Below are positions 44,527-53,598 of a stretch of 57,979 bases of DNA, piece by piece. The translations under genes and the position numbers were made by a program. Under the pieces are notes generated by a model. It saw only the letters and a list, made by a program, of their open reading frames with translations, did no database searches and had not been told where the DNA came from. Source of the stretch: Pseudomonadota bacterium (GTDB taxonomy: Bacteria > Chloroflexota > UBA5177 > JAJPKF01); the NCBI GenBank assembly GCA_021323865.1, contig JAJPKF010000011.1:1-57979 (forward strand), in the 5' to 3' direction. Numbering within the stretch: the first letter of the stretch is position 1; every line of letters begins with the position of its first letter.

Positions 44527-47331
44527 TCATGCAGCAGCCTCTCGCAGCAGCCGCCGAAGCACATACTGCAGGACTCCTCCGTGCCGATAGTAGTCGATCT
44601 CGACGGCGGTGTCGATGCGGACCACCGAGTTGAACTCGACCTGGCACCCGTCCCTGCGGGTCGCTACTATCCTCACGCTCTGACCCGGCCGGAGGTCTTC
44701 GGATAGGCCTTCGATGTCATATCGCTCTTCGCCAGTCAGCCCCAGGCTCTGTCGCGTCTCACCCGAGGGTAGCTGCAGGGGCAGGATACCCATGCCCACG
44801 AGATTGCTGCGGTGGATGCGTTCGAAGCTTTCGGCGATCACAGCCCGCACACCGAGGAGAGCCGGCCCCTTGGCGGCCCAGTCGCGCGAGCTACCCGATC
44901 CATAGGCCTTGCCGGCAATGACCAGTAGCGGCACTCCTTCCTCCCCATAGCGCTCCGAGGCCTCGAAGATGGTCATGACCTCGCCGTCGGGCTGGTGAGT
45001 GGTCCAGTAGCCCTCCTTGCCGGGGGCGAGCTCATTGCGGAGCCGGATGTTGGCGAATGTGCCTCGGACCATGACGCAGTCGTGGCCGCGGCGGGAGCCA
45101 TAACTGTTGAAGTCGCGCGGCTCAACCCCTCGAGAGATAAGGTACTGTCCCGCCGGGCTGGCTTTGGGGATCGCTCCTGCCGGTGAGATGTGGTCCGTGG
45201 TGATGGAGTCGCCGACCATGACGAGCACACGTGCACCGCGGATGTCCTGAACAGCAGGCGGCTCGGGGCTCATGTTTTGAAAGTAGGGTGGCTCCTGAAC
45301 GTAGGTCGACTGCGGATCCCATTCGAAGAGCGGGCTCTCGGGGACCGGAAGTGAACGCCACAGATCATCCCCCTCAAAGACGTGGGAATAGTTGCGCTCA
45401 AATACCTCGGGGCCGAGTGCCGACTCGATGGTGTCCACGATCTCTTGCTTGGTGGGCCAGATGTCGCGCAGGTAGACCGGCTCGCCGTTGCCGTCATGGC
45501 CCAGGGGATCCTGGTTGAGATCGAGGTCAATTGTTCCCGCCAACCCATACGCGACCACCAGTGGTGGGGAGGCCAGGTAGCTGGCTCGCACCTGGGGATG
45601 GATGCGGCCCTCGAAGTTTCGGTTACCGCTCAGCACCGAGCAGACCACAAGATCGTTCTCCTCAATCGCCTCGGCCACCGGCTCGGGAAGCGGGCCGCTG
45701 TTGCCGATGCACGTGGTACACCCGTAGCCCACAACATGGAATCTCAGGGCCTCGAGATAGGGCATGAGTCCGGCGTTGTTGAGATAGTCCGTCACGGCTC
45801 GGGAGCCCGGGGCCATGCTCGTCTTGACGTGAGGCTTGACGCGGAGGCCGCGCTCAACCGCCTTCTTGGCCAGCAGGCCGGCCCCGACCATGACTGTTGG
45901 GTTGGAGGTATTGGTGCAGCTGGTGATGGCTGCGATCACCACCGAGCCATCGTCCACAATCGATCGCTCCCCGTCGAGGCCAACTTCCACCTCGTGGCCC
46001 GTGACTGGATGGCCGGGGGGAACTCGTGTCGGGTCCTCTTCCTCGTTCTCCACACCACCCTCCCAATCGAACCGCTGTTTCCCGACAACCACATCCTTGG
46101 GCGCCTTGCCGGCGAACCGGTCCGCGTAGGCTTCCCGGAAGCTTCGGGGAAGGACTCCCAGGGGAACCCGGTCCTCCGGCCGTCGAGGGCCGGCGACGCT
46201 GGGCTCGACCGTCGCCAGGTCCAGCTCGAGGGACTCATCGAAAGCAGGAGACGGAGAGTCGTCGGTTCGGAACAGCCCCTGCTCCTTGCAATAGCGGTCG
46301 ACCAGCTCAATCTGATCCTTCGGCCGACCGGTCATGGCCAGATATCGCAAGGTTTCGTCGTCGACCGGGAAGAGCGCCGAGGTGGCGCCATACTCGGGGG
46401 CCATGTTGGACAGAGTCGCACGGTCGGCAATGGTGAGATTTGCGAGCCCGGCCCCATGGAACTCGACGTACTTGTTGACGACCCCATGCCGGCGAAGCAT
46501 CTCGGTGACCGTGAGGACGAGATCGGTTGCCGTCGCTCCCTCTCGCAGCTCGCCATTCATGTGGAACCCGACGACCACGGGACAGGAGAGAAACAGCGGC
46601 TGTCCCACCAGATTCGCCTCGGCCTCGATGCCTCCGACCCCCCAGCCCAGTACTCCCAGCCCATTCACCATGGTGGTGTGAGAGTCAGTTCCCACCAGGG
46701 TGTCCGGGAAGGCCAGCATCTGTCCTTCCTGTGATCGGGATACCACCACGGAGGCAAGATATTCGAGGTTGACCTGATGCACGATTCCGGTTCCCGGGGG
46801 AACCACCCGGAACTGGTGAAACGACTGTTGTGCCCAGCGCAAGAGGGCATAGCGCTCCCGGTTCCGCTCGTACTCCAGCTCCACGTTGCGACCGAAGGCC
46901 AGTGTCGAGCCAAAGGCATCGACTTGGACCGAGTGGTCGATGACGAGATCGACGGGGACCAGGGGATTGATTCTCTGCGGGTCTCCACCAAGGCGCTCCA
47001 CCGCGGCTCGCATCGCGGCAAGATCGACCACGGCCGGCACGCCGGTGAAGTCCTGAAGGATAACCCGAGCCGGAAGATACGGGAACTCGAAGGACTTGCC
47101 CGCTCCTGGGGACCACCGGGCGAGCCGCTCGGCTTGGTCCAGCAGGCCTGCATCGGATGACGCCTGCCGGACGACATTTTCCAGGAAGATGCGCAGCGTC
47201 ATTGGCAGGCGATCGAGGGAGAGATTCAACTCCCGCGCCACTGCCGGCAAACAGAAATAGGTGAATGGTCCGTGGACGGCCGAGAGCATGGACCGTGAGC
47301 CGAACGGGTTAGCGGCGGTTGAGGGCGTCAT
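44527..47331 (-). CDS. acnA: Aconitate hydratase A
   Basis: 934 residues, the AcnA/IRP1 length. The iron-sulfur ligands appear as GYGCTTCIGNSGPLP and SCTNTSNP. Swivel-domain SRDWAAKGPALLG is present. It converts citrate to isocitrate in the TCA cycle. The ATG at 47331 follows TTGGAGG and lies inside the last codons of the MarR gene (23-base overlap). Transcription from the MarR side would therefore control it. The IRP1-type RNA-binding function is not predicted for bacterial AcnA in general. Confidence 0.96.
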   Translation of the reverse strand: MTPSTAANPFGSRSMLSAVHGPFTYFCLPAVARELNLSLDRLPMTLRIFLENVVRQASSDAGLLDQAERLARWSPGAGKSFEFPYLPARVILQDFTGVPAVVDLAAMRAAVERLGGDPQRINPLVPVDLVIDHSVQVDAFGSTLAFGRNVELEYERNRERYALLRWAQQSFHQFRVVPPGTGIVHQVNLEYLASVVVSRSQEGQMLAFPDTLVGTDSHTTMVNGLGVLGWGVGGIEAEANLVGQPLFLSCPVVVGFHMNGELREGATATDLVLTVTEMLRRHGVVNKYVEFHGAGLANLTIADRATLSNMAPEYGATSALFPVDDETLRYLAMTGRPKDQIELVDRYCKEQGLFRTDDSPSPAFDESLELDLATVEPSVAGPRRPEDRVPLGVLPRSFREAYADRFAGKAPKDVVVGKQRFDWEGGVENEEEDPTRVPPGHPVTGHEVEVGLDGERSIVDDGSVVIAAITSCTNTSNPTVMVGAGLLAKKAVERGLRVKPHVKTSMAPGSRAVTDYLNNAGLMPYLEALRFHVVGYGCTTCIGNSGPLPEPVAEAIEENDLVVCSVLSGNRNFEGRIHPQVRASYLASPPLVVAYGLAGTIDLDLNQDPLGHDGNGEPVYLRDIWPTKQEIVDTIESALGPEVFERNYSHVFEGDDLWRSLPVPESPLFEWDPQSTYVQEPPYFQNMSPEPPAVQDIRGARVLVMVGDSITTDHISPAGAIPKASPAGQYLISRGVEPRDFNSYGSRRGHDCVMVRGTFANIRLRNELAPGKEGYWTTHQPDGEVMTIFEASERYGEEGVPLLVIAGKAYGSGSSRDWAAKGPALLGVRAVIAESFERIHRSNLVGMGILPLQLPSGETRQSLGLTGEERYDIEGLSEDLRPGQSVRIVATRRDGCQVEFNSVVRIDTAVEIDYYRHGGVLQYVLRRLLREAAA

Positions 47332-47803
47332 CCCTTTCCTCCAAGATGTTGGTGCAGCGCTTCAGTAGAGCTGTCAGGTCGGCCAGCTCGCCGGACGTGA
47401 GCTCATCGCGGAAGAGCTGCGCGGCGACGATCGAGGCGCCCGGCGTCGAATCAAGGATGTCTGAACCGGCATCGGTAATGTATGCCCACCGGGAGCGGCG
47501 GTCGTGAGGTCCCTCTTCCAATCGGACCAAGCCGCGCCTGCGCAGGCCCTCCACCAGCCGTGAGGCCGAGCTCTGCTCGAGGCCGAGACTCGTGGCGAGA
47601 TCGCCGATGGCGGTCGGCCCATCGTGACGGAGGGCAAGGAGCGCATCACGCTGGGAGAGCGTGATGCCGAACGGCCGCAGCTCGGCGTCGACCCGTCGCC
47701 GGAGGGTCTGATAGCAGCGCTTGAGCCAGTAGGTGGGCTGCCGGTCAAGGAAGGTTTGGCGGGACTCGTCCGGGTGTCGGGTAGCTTGGCAAGAGCTGGT
47801 CAC
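47309..47803 (-). CDS. MarR family transcriptional regulator
   Basis: 164 residues from GTG 47803; a TTG at 47809 in frame would add 2 residues. A winged-helix domain (~55-120) has GPTAIGDLATSLGLEQSSASRLVEGL and the wing RLEEGPHDRRSRWAYITDAG. A perfect TATAAT lies 6 bases before GTG (47814-47809), so a leaderless transcript is plausible. The gene overlaps the aconitase start. It probably represses its own operon and aconitase through the AT-rich palindromic stretch just upstream. The effector is unknown. Confidence 0.88.
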   Translation of the reverse strand: MTSSCQATRHPDESRQTFLDRQPTYWLKRCYQTLRRRVDAELRPFGITLSQRDALLALRHDGPTAIGDLATSLGLEQSSASRLVEGLRRRGLVRLEEGPHDRRSRWAYITDAGSDILDSTPGASIVAAQLFRDELTSGELADLTALLKRCTNILEERDDALNRR

Positions 47804-48175
47804 AGGCAATTATATGCATACACATATATATATGCGGAGTAGGGGCCTGAACGCTGGACTCGAGGGCTGCTGGCGGGAGGGCGGGTAGCAGCGAATTGTT
47901 GTACTAGGATTGGAAGTGATGTCTCCGGGAGGAGGTCGCCAAACGCGCGCCACCGCCTTCCCGTTCGCGAAGACGTATATCTCAGAGCGATAAGGAGGTG
48001 GCTGGGACGGCGACTTAGTTGGTTTCTCCCTGCGTGTGTCAGCGCGAGAGCATCACTCCATGGATTCGATCCGGTGGGTTTTGGTGGGCTCTCTTGACCG
48101 ACTCGCTTCCGGCGCCGCGAGGCATTCACGGCGCCGCCGGTACCGCAACCAGACGGATCACTCTTGGAGGAAGAT
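47804..48175 (+). other. Intergenic region between the MarR gene and the secreted-protein array
   Basis: 372 bases. The first ~30 (47809-47835) are strikingly AT-rich (TTATATGCATACACATATATATATGC) in an otherwise GC-rich window, include the self-palindrome TATGCATA and the minus-strand TATAAT, and may form a MarR operator. The rest contains an AAGGAGGTGG stretch with no useful start codon and, at 48166-48175, the RBS GGAGGAAGAT ahead of the array. No confident forward promoter was found. Confidence 0.45.
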
Positions 48176-49831
48176 ATGAAGCGTCGCAGAGCCCTGGCCG
48201 CGTTGGTCGCAACCGTGGGGATGCTTGCGGGGAGTGTCGCCTTCCTGCCTGCCACCGCGGGTGCCTCCTGGGGAGGCGGCCCCCACTATAAGCACCTTGA
48301 CTGTCGTCAAGGCAACGCCTTCTGCACGGAGGTCGGTGACCAGAAGGCAGTGTTCGGTAATACCTACGTCGGTCACGACGAGCCGTCACTGCTCTTCTAC
48401 TCGCACAAGGCCGGCTCGGGAACCAGGCAGCAATACGTGTTCAAGCTGCCCACCGATCCGCCCGCGGCAGACGCCAACACCGCCTCGTACCAGTTTGAGC
48501 TGAACCCAACCTTCTGGTTCGGCATGGCGATGTGTAATTCCCAGTCGGCACCGAACCCGGGCGTGAAGTGCATACCCGACAGTAATAAGAACATCACGTC
48601 GGACTTCTCGAAACAGCCGGGGTCGGCCTATCTCGAAATGCAGTTCTACCCTCCCGGATGGGTGTCATGGCCCGCCGGTGACTCCTGCGACGCCACGAAA
48701 TGGTGCGCGGCAGTCAACGTCTGGAGTCTGGCTGAGGATGAGCTGCATGCCACAGACCAGAACGGTCTTTGCGCCAGCGCCATTGGCGGGATCGAATACG
48801 GCAACTTCGCGTTCCTGACCCTCAATGGCAAGCCCCAGGCTTCGCCGAATCCCATCGATTCGACCAATGCCACCTTCACGCCGGATCCCAAGAAGGATCT
48901 GTTCATGAGCTCCGGCGACACCATCAAGCTGCGGATGTTCGATTCCTCGAGTGGATTGAAGATCATCGCCAACGACCTGACAAGCAACACCAAGGGGTCC
49001 ATGACCCTGAGCGCCAAGAACGGCTTTGCCGAGGTCAAATACGCGCCGCCTCCGTCGGGAGCGTGCACGCCCCTACCCACGAACTTCCATCCCGAGTACT
49101 CGACCTCTGGGCCCAAGACGGTCGTCCCTTGGGCGGCACACACGTATAACATCGCCTTCGCCGAAGAGATTGGGCACTTCGATTGGTGTCGCGTCGGTCC
49201 CAATGGCTCGCCGGTTGGACCGTTCGGCAGCTGCCCAACCGACAATGGTGAAGGAGCTCCGTGGGGACCCTGGCGGTGGTCCGACGGCGACGATAACTAC
49301 TGCTTCCCGGGTTCGGTTTCGACGCTCGTGAACGTGGACGGGTGCCTGGGAGGAAATGCCAACGGCTTCGACGGCGCTGCCTACCTGCCTGACTGGCCTA
49401 ACGGCAGCCCCTCTTATCCGACGCCGACCCTCTTCACCAGCCCCACGACCGGATCCGGCTTCACCACCCAATACGGCAAAGTTGCATTCCAGGCGGACAC
49501 GGCGGCTATAGAAGAGGCGCCCGACTGCTTCCATCGCACAGGACTGAACTGCACGCCCTTGCCGCTTCAGGATGACGGCCAGCCGGTGCAGTTCTATCCC
49601 TTCTACTGGACAACGAAGCAGAGCGGCCAGTGCTGGTGGGGCGTCGGCAACGATGTGCCTGGCATGACCAACAACGACTTCGGCCGCGCGATCGGCCAGT
49701 TCAAGCATCTGGAGTCGTACACCCAGCTGGACTTCTTCAACCCCGGCCAAACACGGCTGTACTACGAGAACTTCGGTTCAACGCTTCCGAGCAATCCATG
49801 CGCCCAAAGCCCCAACAGCGGCAAGGGGTAG
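48176..49831 (+). CDS. Secreted protein of unknown family, array member 1
   Basis: 551 residues from ATG 48176 with RBS GGAGGAAG. A Sec signal (~1-34) leaves a mature protein starting ASWGGGPHYKHL. Family motifs follow in order: YVGHDEPSLLFYS, FWFGMAMC, YLEMQFYPPGW, NFAFLT, TPDPKKDLFMSSGD, FHPEYSTSGPKTVVPWAAHTYN, EEIGHFDWC, CLGGNANGFDGAAYLPDWP, LFTSPTTG, CFHRTGLNCTPLP and CWWGVGNDVPGMTNNDFG. Conserved Cys are scattered, so many disulfides are likely. The Trp/Tyr-rich beta pattern suggests a large extracellular beta protein. I see no catalytic triad or known fold. Confidence 0.75.
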   Translation: MKRRRALAALVATVGMLAGSVAFLPATAGASWGGGPHYKHLDCRQGNAFCTEVGDQKAVFGNTYVGHDEPSLLFYSHKAGSGTRQQYVFKLPTDPPAADANTASYQFELNPTFWFGMAMCNSQSAPNPGVKCIPDSNKNITSDFSKQPGSAYLEMQFYPPGWVSWPAGDSCDATKWCAAVNVWSLAEDELHATDQNGLCASAIGGIEYGNFAFLTLNGKPQASPNPIDSTNATFTPDPKKDLFMSSGDTIKLRMFDSSSGLKIIANDLTSNTKGSMTLSAKNGFAEVKYAPPPSGACTPLPTNFHPEYSTSGPKTVVPWAAHTYNIAFAEEIGHFDWCRVGPNGSPVGPFGSCPTDNGEGAPWGPWRWSDGDDNYCFPGSVSTLVNVDGCLGGNANGFDGAAYLPDWPNGSPSYPTPTLFTSPTTGSGFTTQYGKVAFQADTAAIEEAPDCFHRTGLNCTPLPLQDDGQPVQFYPFYWTTKQSGQCWWGVGNDVPGMTNNDFGRAIGQFKHLESYTQLDFFNPGQTRLYYENFGSTLPSNPCAQSPNSGKG

Positions 49832-49913
49832 GAATGGATCCAAGAAACGCAACCGGCAGCGACCACCGCAACGTCGACGAGGTCGAACGATCGAGATTTT
49901 GGGAGGCATGGAC

Positions 49914-51692
49914 ATGAAGTTTCGCGCTACGGTGCTGGCCCTGGCGAGCGGGACCGCTCTGCTCGCCGCGGCCTTCGCCGCCCCAGTTGCATACGGGCAC
50001 GGCTCAACTCGGGCCGGCTCCTGGGGAGGCGGAAATACGGGCTACAAAGTCAACTGCGCCACCGGCCTGTGCATGGAGCTCAACAACCAGAGCAAGGAGC
50101 AGGCGTACGGGAATAAATACGTCGGACACGACGAGCCGTCGGTGCTCTTCTACTCCAACCAGCGCAACTCGGGCGATCAGATGGAGTATCATCTCGTTCT
50201 GCCCCGAGATCCATCGCCTACGCAGCCCGGAGCGAGCTTCAACTTCGAGTTGCGGCCGGCGTTCTGGTTCGGTCTGGCGATGTGCGCGAGCAAGTCGTTC
50301 CCAGAGCAGGTCAAGACGTGCAAGGCGGACAGCAACAGCAACATCCAGCCTGCCGCGAAGCACCCCGGTGCGGCATATATGGAAATGCAGTTCTATCCCC
50401 CGGGAGGCGTTCCCAAGCCCTTCGGCTTCAGCTGCGACCCGACTCGGTGGTGCTCGGCGCTGACGATCGACAGCTATGCCGTTGATCCCATCAACGGCAC
50501 GACTCTGAACGCCAGCTGCGCGACCACCGTCGGCGGCCTCGAATATTCGAACTTCGCCTTCGTAACCAAGCACGGCCACGCTCAGGGACCGGCCAACCCG
50601 ATCACGTCCGACCTGGCGACCTATACGCCGGATCCCAAGCGGACCCTGTTCATGAACCCCGGCGACAGCATCACGGTCAAGATTCGGGATGTGTACACCC
50701 GGGAGATGATCAATGGGCACATGCGCGAGAACCTGCCCAGTGACGGCCTGCGCATCGACGTGTACGACACCACGGCCGGAACGCACGGCTGGATGACGGC
50801 CAGCAAAGACAACGGCTTCGGACAGGTCGCCTACAAGACCGACCCGTCACGCGAGTGCCGCTATGTGCCCTACAATTTCCACCCCATGTACAACACCTCG
50901 ACACCACAGACGGTGGTGCCGTGGGCCGCGCACACCTATAACGTGGCGTACTCGGATGAGGTTGGACACTTCGACCTCTGTTATCCCGACATCAATAGCT
51001 TCACATCATCGGTTGATCCCGGTGGCTTCTGCCCCAGCGACTATCTCGAGGGCCCGCCCTCGGATGCCAGCTTCGCCGACAACGATGACGGATACTGCTT
51101 CCCGGCAGGCTGGTTCATGAATCCACCGACCGCCATTGACTTCACGGGAACTCCTCTGGCCAACGGCGGCCCCGCCGGTGCCAACAGCAGCCCCTTCGGT
51201 GGCTGCTTCCAAGAGAACGATCCGGGATTCGATGGCTTGTCCTATCAGCGAGACTGGCCGGACGGAAACACGACCCTCCATCCGACGCCGGTGCTGTTCA
51301 CCAGCCCCACGACCGGTGGACAGTTCAAGGACAACTACAGTCAGGCCGGGTTCCAGACGGATCTCCCGGCCGTGGAGCAGTATCCGACCTGCAGTCACCG
51401 AACGGGCGCCGGATGCTCACTGCTGCCAACCAGTGACGACGAGTCCCCGGCAGCCTTCTACCCCTACTTCTCCACCGGAAAGGTCAGCGGACAGTGCTGG
51501 TGGGCCGAGGGAGCCTCTATACCGGGCTTCCCCAACGACTACGGCAAGAACGCCCAGTACGGTTCCCTCCTGGCGATTCCTGAGCTTCTTCCCGGAGGCG
51601 GAGGCGCGTACGTCATGCGGTACGAGGACTTCAACAACACCCTGTCGAATCCTTGTCCGGCCGGCGGCACCACCACGTCTTCCAAGAGGTAA
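49914..51692 (+). CDS. Secreted protein of unknown family, array member 2
   Basis: 592 residues from ATG 49914, behind GGAGG at 7 bases. A signal peptide (~1-27) is followed by a mature start STRAGSWGGGNTGYKVN. It shares the family motifs of member 1 (YVGHDEPSVLFYS; FWFGLAMC; YMEMQFYPPGG; PKRTLFMNPGD; FHPMYNTSTPQTVVPWAAHTYN; CSHRTGAGC; CWWAEGASIPG). It has two insertions: VYTREMINGHMRE in the middle and a longer NPPTAIDFTG region. The C-terminus is a short Thr/Ser/Lys tail. It probably shares a transcript with member 1 (82-base gap). Confidence 0.75.
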   Translation: MKFRATVLALASGTALLAAAFAAPVAYGHGSTRAGSWGGGNTGYKVNCATGLCMELNNQSKEQAYGNKYVGHDEPSVLFYSNQRNSGDQMEYHLVLPRDPSPTQPGASFNFELRPAFWFGLAMCASKSFPEQVKTCKADSNSNIQPAAKHPGAAYMEMQFYPPGGVPKPFGFSCDPTRWCSALTIDSYAVDPINGTTLNASCATTVGGLEYSNFAFVTKHGHAQGPANPITSDLATYTPDPKRTLFMNPGDSITVKIRDVYTREMINGHMRENLPSDGLRIDVYDTTAGTHGWMTASKDNGFGQVAYKTDPSRECRYVPYNFHPMYNTSTPQTVVPWAAHTYNVAYSDEVGHFDLCYPDINSFTSSVDPGGFCPSDYLEGPPSDASFADNDDGYCFPAGWFMNPPTAIDFTGTPLANGGPAGANSSPFGGCFQENDPGFDGLSYQRDWPDGNTTLHPTPVLFTSPTTGGQFKDNYSQAGFQTDLPAVEQYPTCSHRTGAGCSLLPTSDDESPAAFYPYFSTGKVSGQCWWAEGASIPGFPNDYGKNAQYGSLLAIPELLPGGGGAYVMRYEDFNNTLSNPCPAGGTTTSSKR

Positions 51693-51715
51693 CCGGCCGA
51701 CGTTGGCTAAGCAAT

Positions 51716-51744
51716 CGGGAGGCGTCCAGCTCGGACGCCTCCCG
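51716..51744. terminator. Strong hairpin between array members 2 and 3
   Basis: A perfect 12-base stem CGGGAGGCGTCC/GGACGCCTCCCG closes on AGCTC, 24 bases after the member 2 stop. It probably ends transcription from members 1-2 and would require member 3 to have its own promoter; a CATAAT (51795-51800) is a weak candidate. Confidence 0.75.
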
Positions 51745-51857
51745 ACGTCGTTTCGTAACCGACAAGCGTATCGCCACGGTGGGTCCTGCGGCCGCATAAT
51801 GGCTGCCCACGCTTCTGTGTTGAGGACGTGGCGTGTCCAGTGGAAGGAGAAGTGACC

Positions 51858-53471
51858 GTGAGCAGTCGATCCGTGATCGTGGCGATCTCCTCGTTGGCGC
51901 TGATGCTCATGAACGCTCTGGTTGTCCAGGGGGCGAGCTGGAGCGGCGGGGGTGAATACCACCACCGAGTGCTGAGCTGTGCTTCCCCCAATGCCTACTG
52001 TGCCGAGACGGCGTTCCAGCGCCGCATCTGGCCGAAGCAATACGTCGGGCATGATGAGCCCGGAGTCGCCTTTTTGGCCAAGCACCACGGCGCCGGCAAT
52101 CAGATGAAGTATGTCTTCACACTGCCCAAAGACCCGCCTCCGGCAAAGGCGCCAGGCCGCTCGTACAACTTCGAGACCGGCGGCGTGTTCTGGTTCGGCA
52201 TGATCCTCTGCGACACTCAGAGCTTTCCCGAGCAGACGCACAGATGCCGGCCCGATAGCAACAAGAACATCACCAGCCTACGGCGCTACCCGGGCTCCGC
52301 TTATATGGAGATGCAGTTCTACGCACCCGGATGGGTCGATTGGCCATTGGGCGACAGCTGCGGGGCCCACAAGTGGTGTGCCGCACTCAACATCGACAGC
52401 GTTTCCTATAACCCGCTCGACGATGAGGGGCTCAATGACTCGTGTTCGGGTGCCATCGGCGGCAACGAGTACGTCAATTTCGCCTTCGTCACCAAAGACG
52501 GCAGAGCGCAGGCGCCTTCCAATCCGGTTCAATCGACGGATGCCACGATCACACCGGATCGGAAGAAAGATCTCTTCATGAATTCGGGTGACAAGATCGT
52601 CCTCAAGATGCACGACACCTTCGAAGGGTTCCGGGTCCACATCCGGGACCTGACGACTGGTCAGACCGGATTCATGACCGCCAGCAAGGCCAATGGGTTC
52701 GCCATGGTGAAGTACGCTCCGAACCCATCAAACCAGTGCACTCCGATCCCCTACGCGTTTCACCCCATGTACAACACGGCAACGTCACGGACGACCCTGC
52801 CCTGGGGGGCCACGCAGGACAATGTCGAGTTCGTGGATGAGATCGGTCACTTCGACTGGTGCGCGGGTGGAAGCGGTGGAATCGAGCCGACCGGTCCTTG
52901 CCCGAGCGATGGCTACGAGGGCATCAATCGCAATCGTGCCAGCGACTATGACGACAACTACTGCTTTTCACGATCGTTCTCCAGCCTCGTGAAGATCAAT
53001 GGGTGCCTGGGCGGCAACGTGCCCGGTTATGATGGCGCCTCCTACCTTCCGGACTGGCCCGACGGCAACACCCGGTTGCACCCCGGACCGCTACTCTTCT
53101 CCAGCCCTCATTACGGGAGCGCGTACCGAAATCCGTACCAACACGCGGTTCTGCAGACCGATCTGCCCGCGATCGAACCCGCGATTCAATGCAAGGTCAA
53201 TACCGGCAAGGGATGCTCGCACCTCCCGCTGACCGACGCGGGGACGCCGGCGGCCTTTTACCCGTTCTTCGCGGTCACCAAGGGCACGAGCTGCGACTGG
53301 TCGATTGGGAGTGACATTCCCGGCCTCACAGTCAACGACTTTGGCCGCAACGCGCAGTATGGCAACGTCTATCCGTACCGGATGCTCAAGCCGGGCGGCA
53401 ACGGCAAGGTGTACATCCAGTACACAGGTTTCCGGCACGTGCTGGCCAACGATCCGTGCGCCGGTAGATAA
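51858..53471 (+). CDS. Secreted protein of unknown family, array member 3
   Basis: 537 residues from GTG 51858, chosen because AAGGAG is 8 bases away; the GTG at 51852 is too close. A signal peptide (~1-28, ending VVQGA) leaves a mature start SWSGGGEYHH. Motifs match the family: YVGHDEPGVAFLA, FWFGMILC, YMEMQFYAPGW, NFAFVT, TPDRKKDLFMNSGD, FHPMYNTATSRTTLPWG, EIGHFDWC, CLGGNVPGYDGASYLPDWP and IPGLTVNDFGRNAQYG. The AAHTYN of the other copies is ATQDNVE here. It lacks the insertions of member 2. It is the shortest member and ends in CAGR. Confidence 0.75.
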   Translation: MSSRSVIVAISSLALMLMNALVVQGASWSGGGEYHHRVLSCASPNAYCAETAFQRRIWPKQYVGHDEPGVAFLAKHHGAGNQMKYVFTLPKDPPPAKAPGRSYNFETGGVFWFGMILCDTQSFPEQTHRCRPDSNKNITSLRRYPGSAYMEMQFYAPGWVDWPLGDSCGAHKWCAALNIDSVSYNPLDDEGLNDSCSGAIGGNEYVNFAFVTKDGRAQAPSNPVQSTDATITPDRKKDLFMNSGDKIVLKMHDTFEGFRVHIRDLTTGQTGFMTASKANGFAMVKYAPNPSNQCTPIPYAFHPMYNTATSRTTLPWGATQDNVEFVDEIGHFDWCAGGSGGIEPTGPCPSDGYEGINRNRASDYDDNYCFSRSFSSLVKINGCLGGNVPGYDGASYLPDWPDGNTRLHPGPLLFSSPHYGSAYRNPYQHAVLQTDLPAIEPAIQCKVNTGKGCSHLPLTDAGTPAAFYPFFAVTKGTSCDWSIGSDIPGLTVNDFGRNAQYGNVYPYRMLKPGGNGKVYIQYTGFRHVLANDPCAGR

Positions 53472-53477
53472 GAGATA

Positions 53478-53506
53478 TGCCGGGCGGGGTTGAGTCCCGC
53501 CCGGCA
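53478..53506. terminator. Terminator hairpin after the array
   Basis: A perfect 11-base stem TGCCGGGCGGG/CCCGCCCGGCA with loop GTTGAGT lies 6 bases after the member 3 stop. A CTTCGTCTTT tract follows, which fits a Rho-independent terminator for the forward array. The convergent glycine-rich gene ends ~90 bases further on. Confidence 0.8.
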
Positions 53507-53598
53507 CTTCGTCTTTGCCGCCCTGGCCGGGTCGTCAGACCGGGCCAGATTTGCTCCGACCCGGACGAGATGTCGTGCGACTCACGGGTTGCGCTGTC

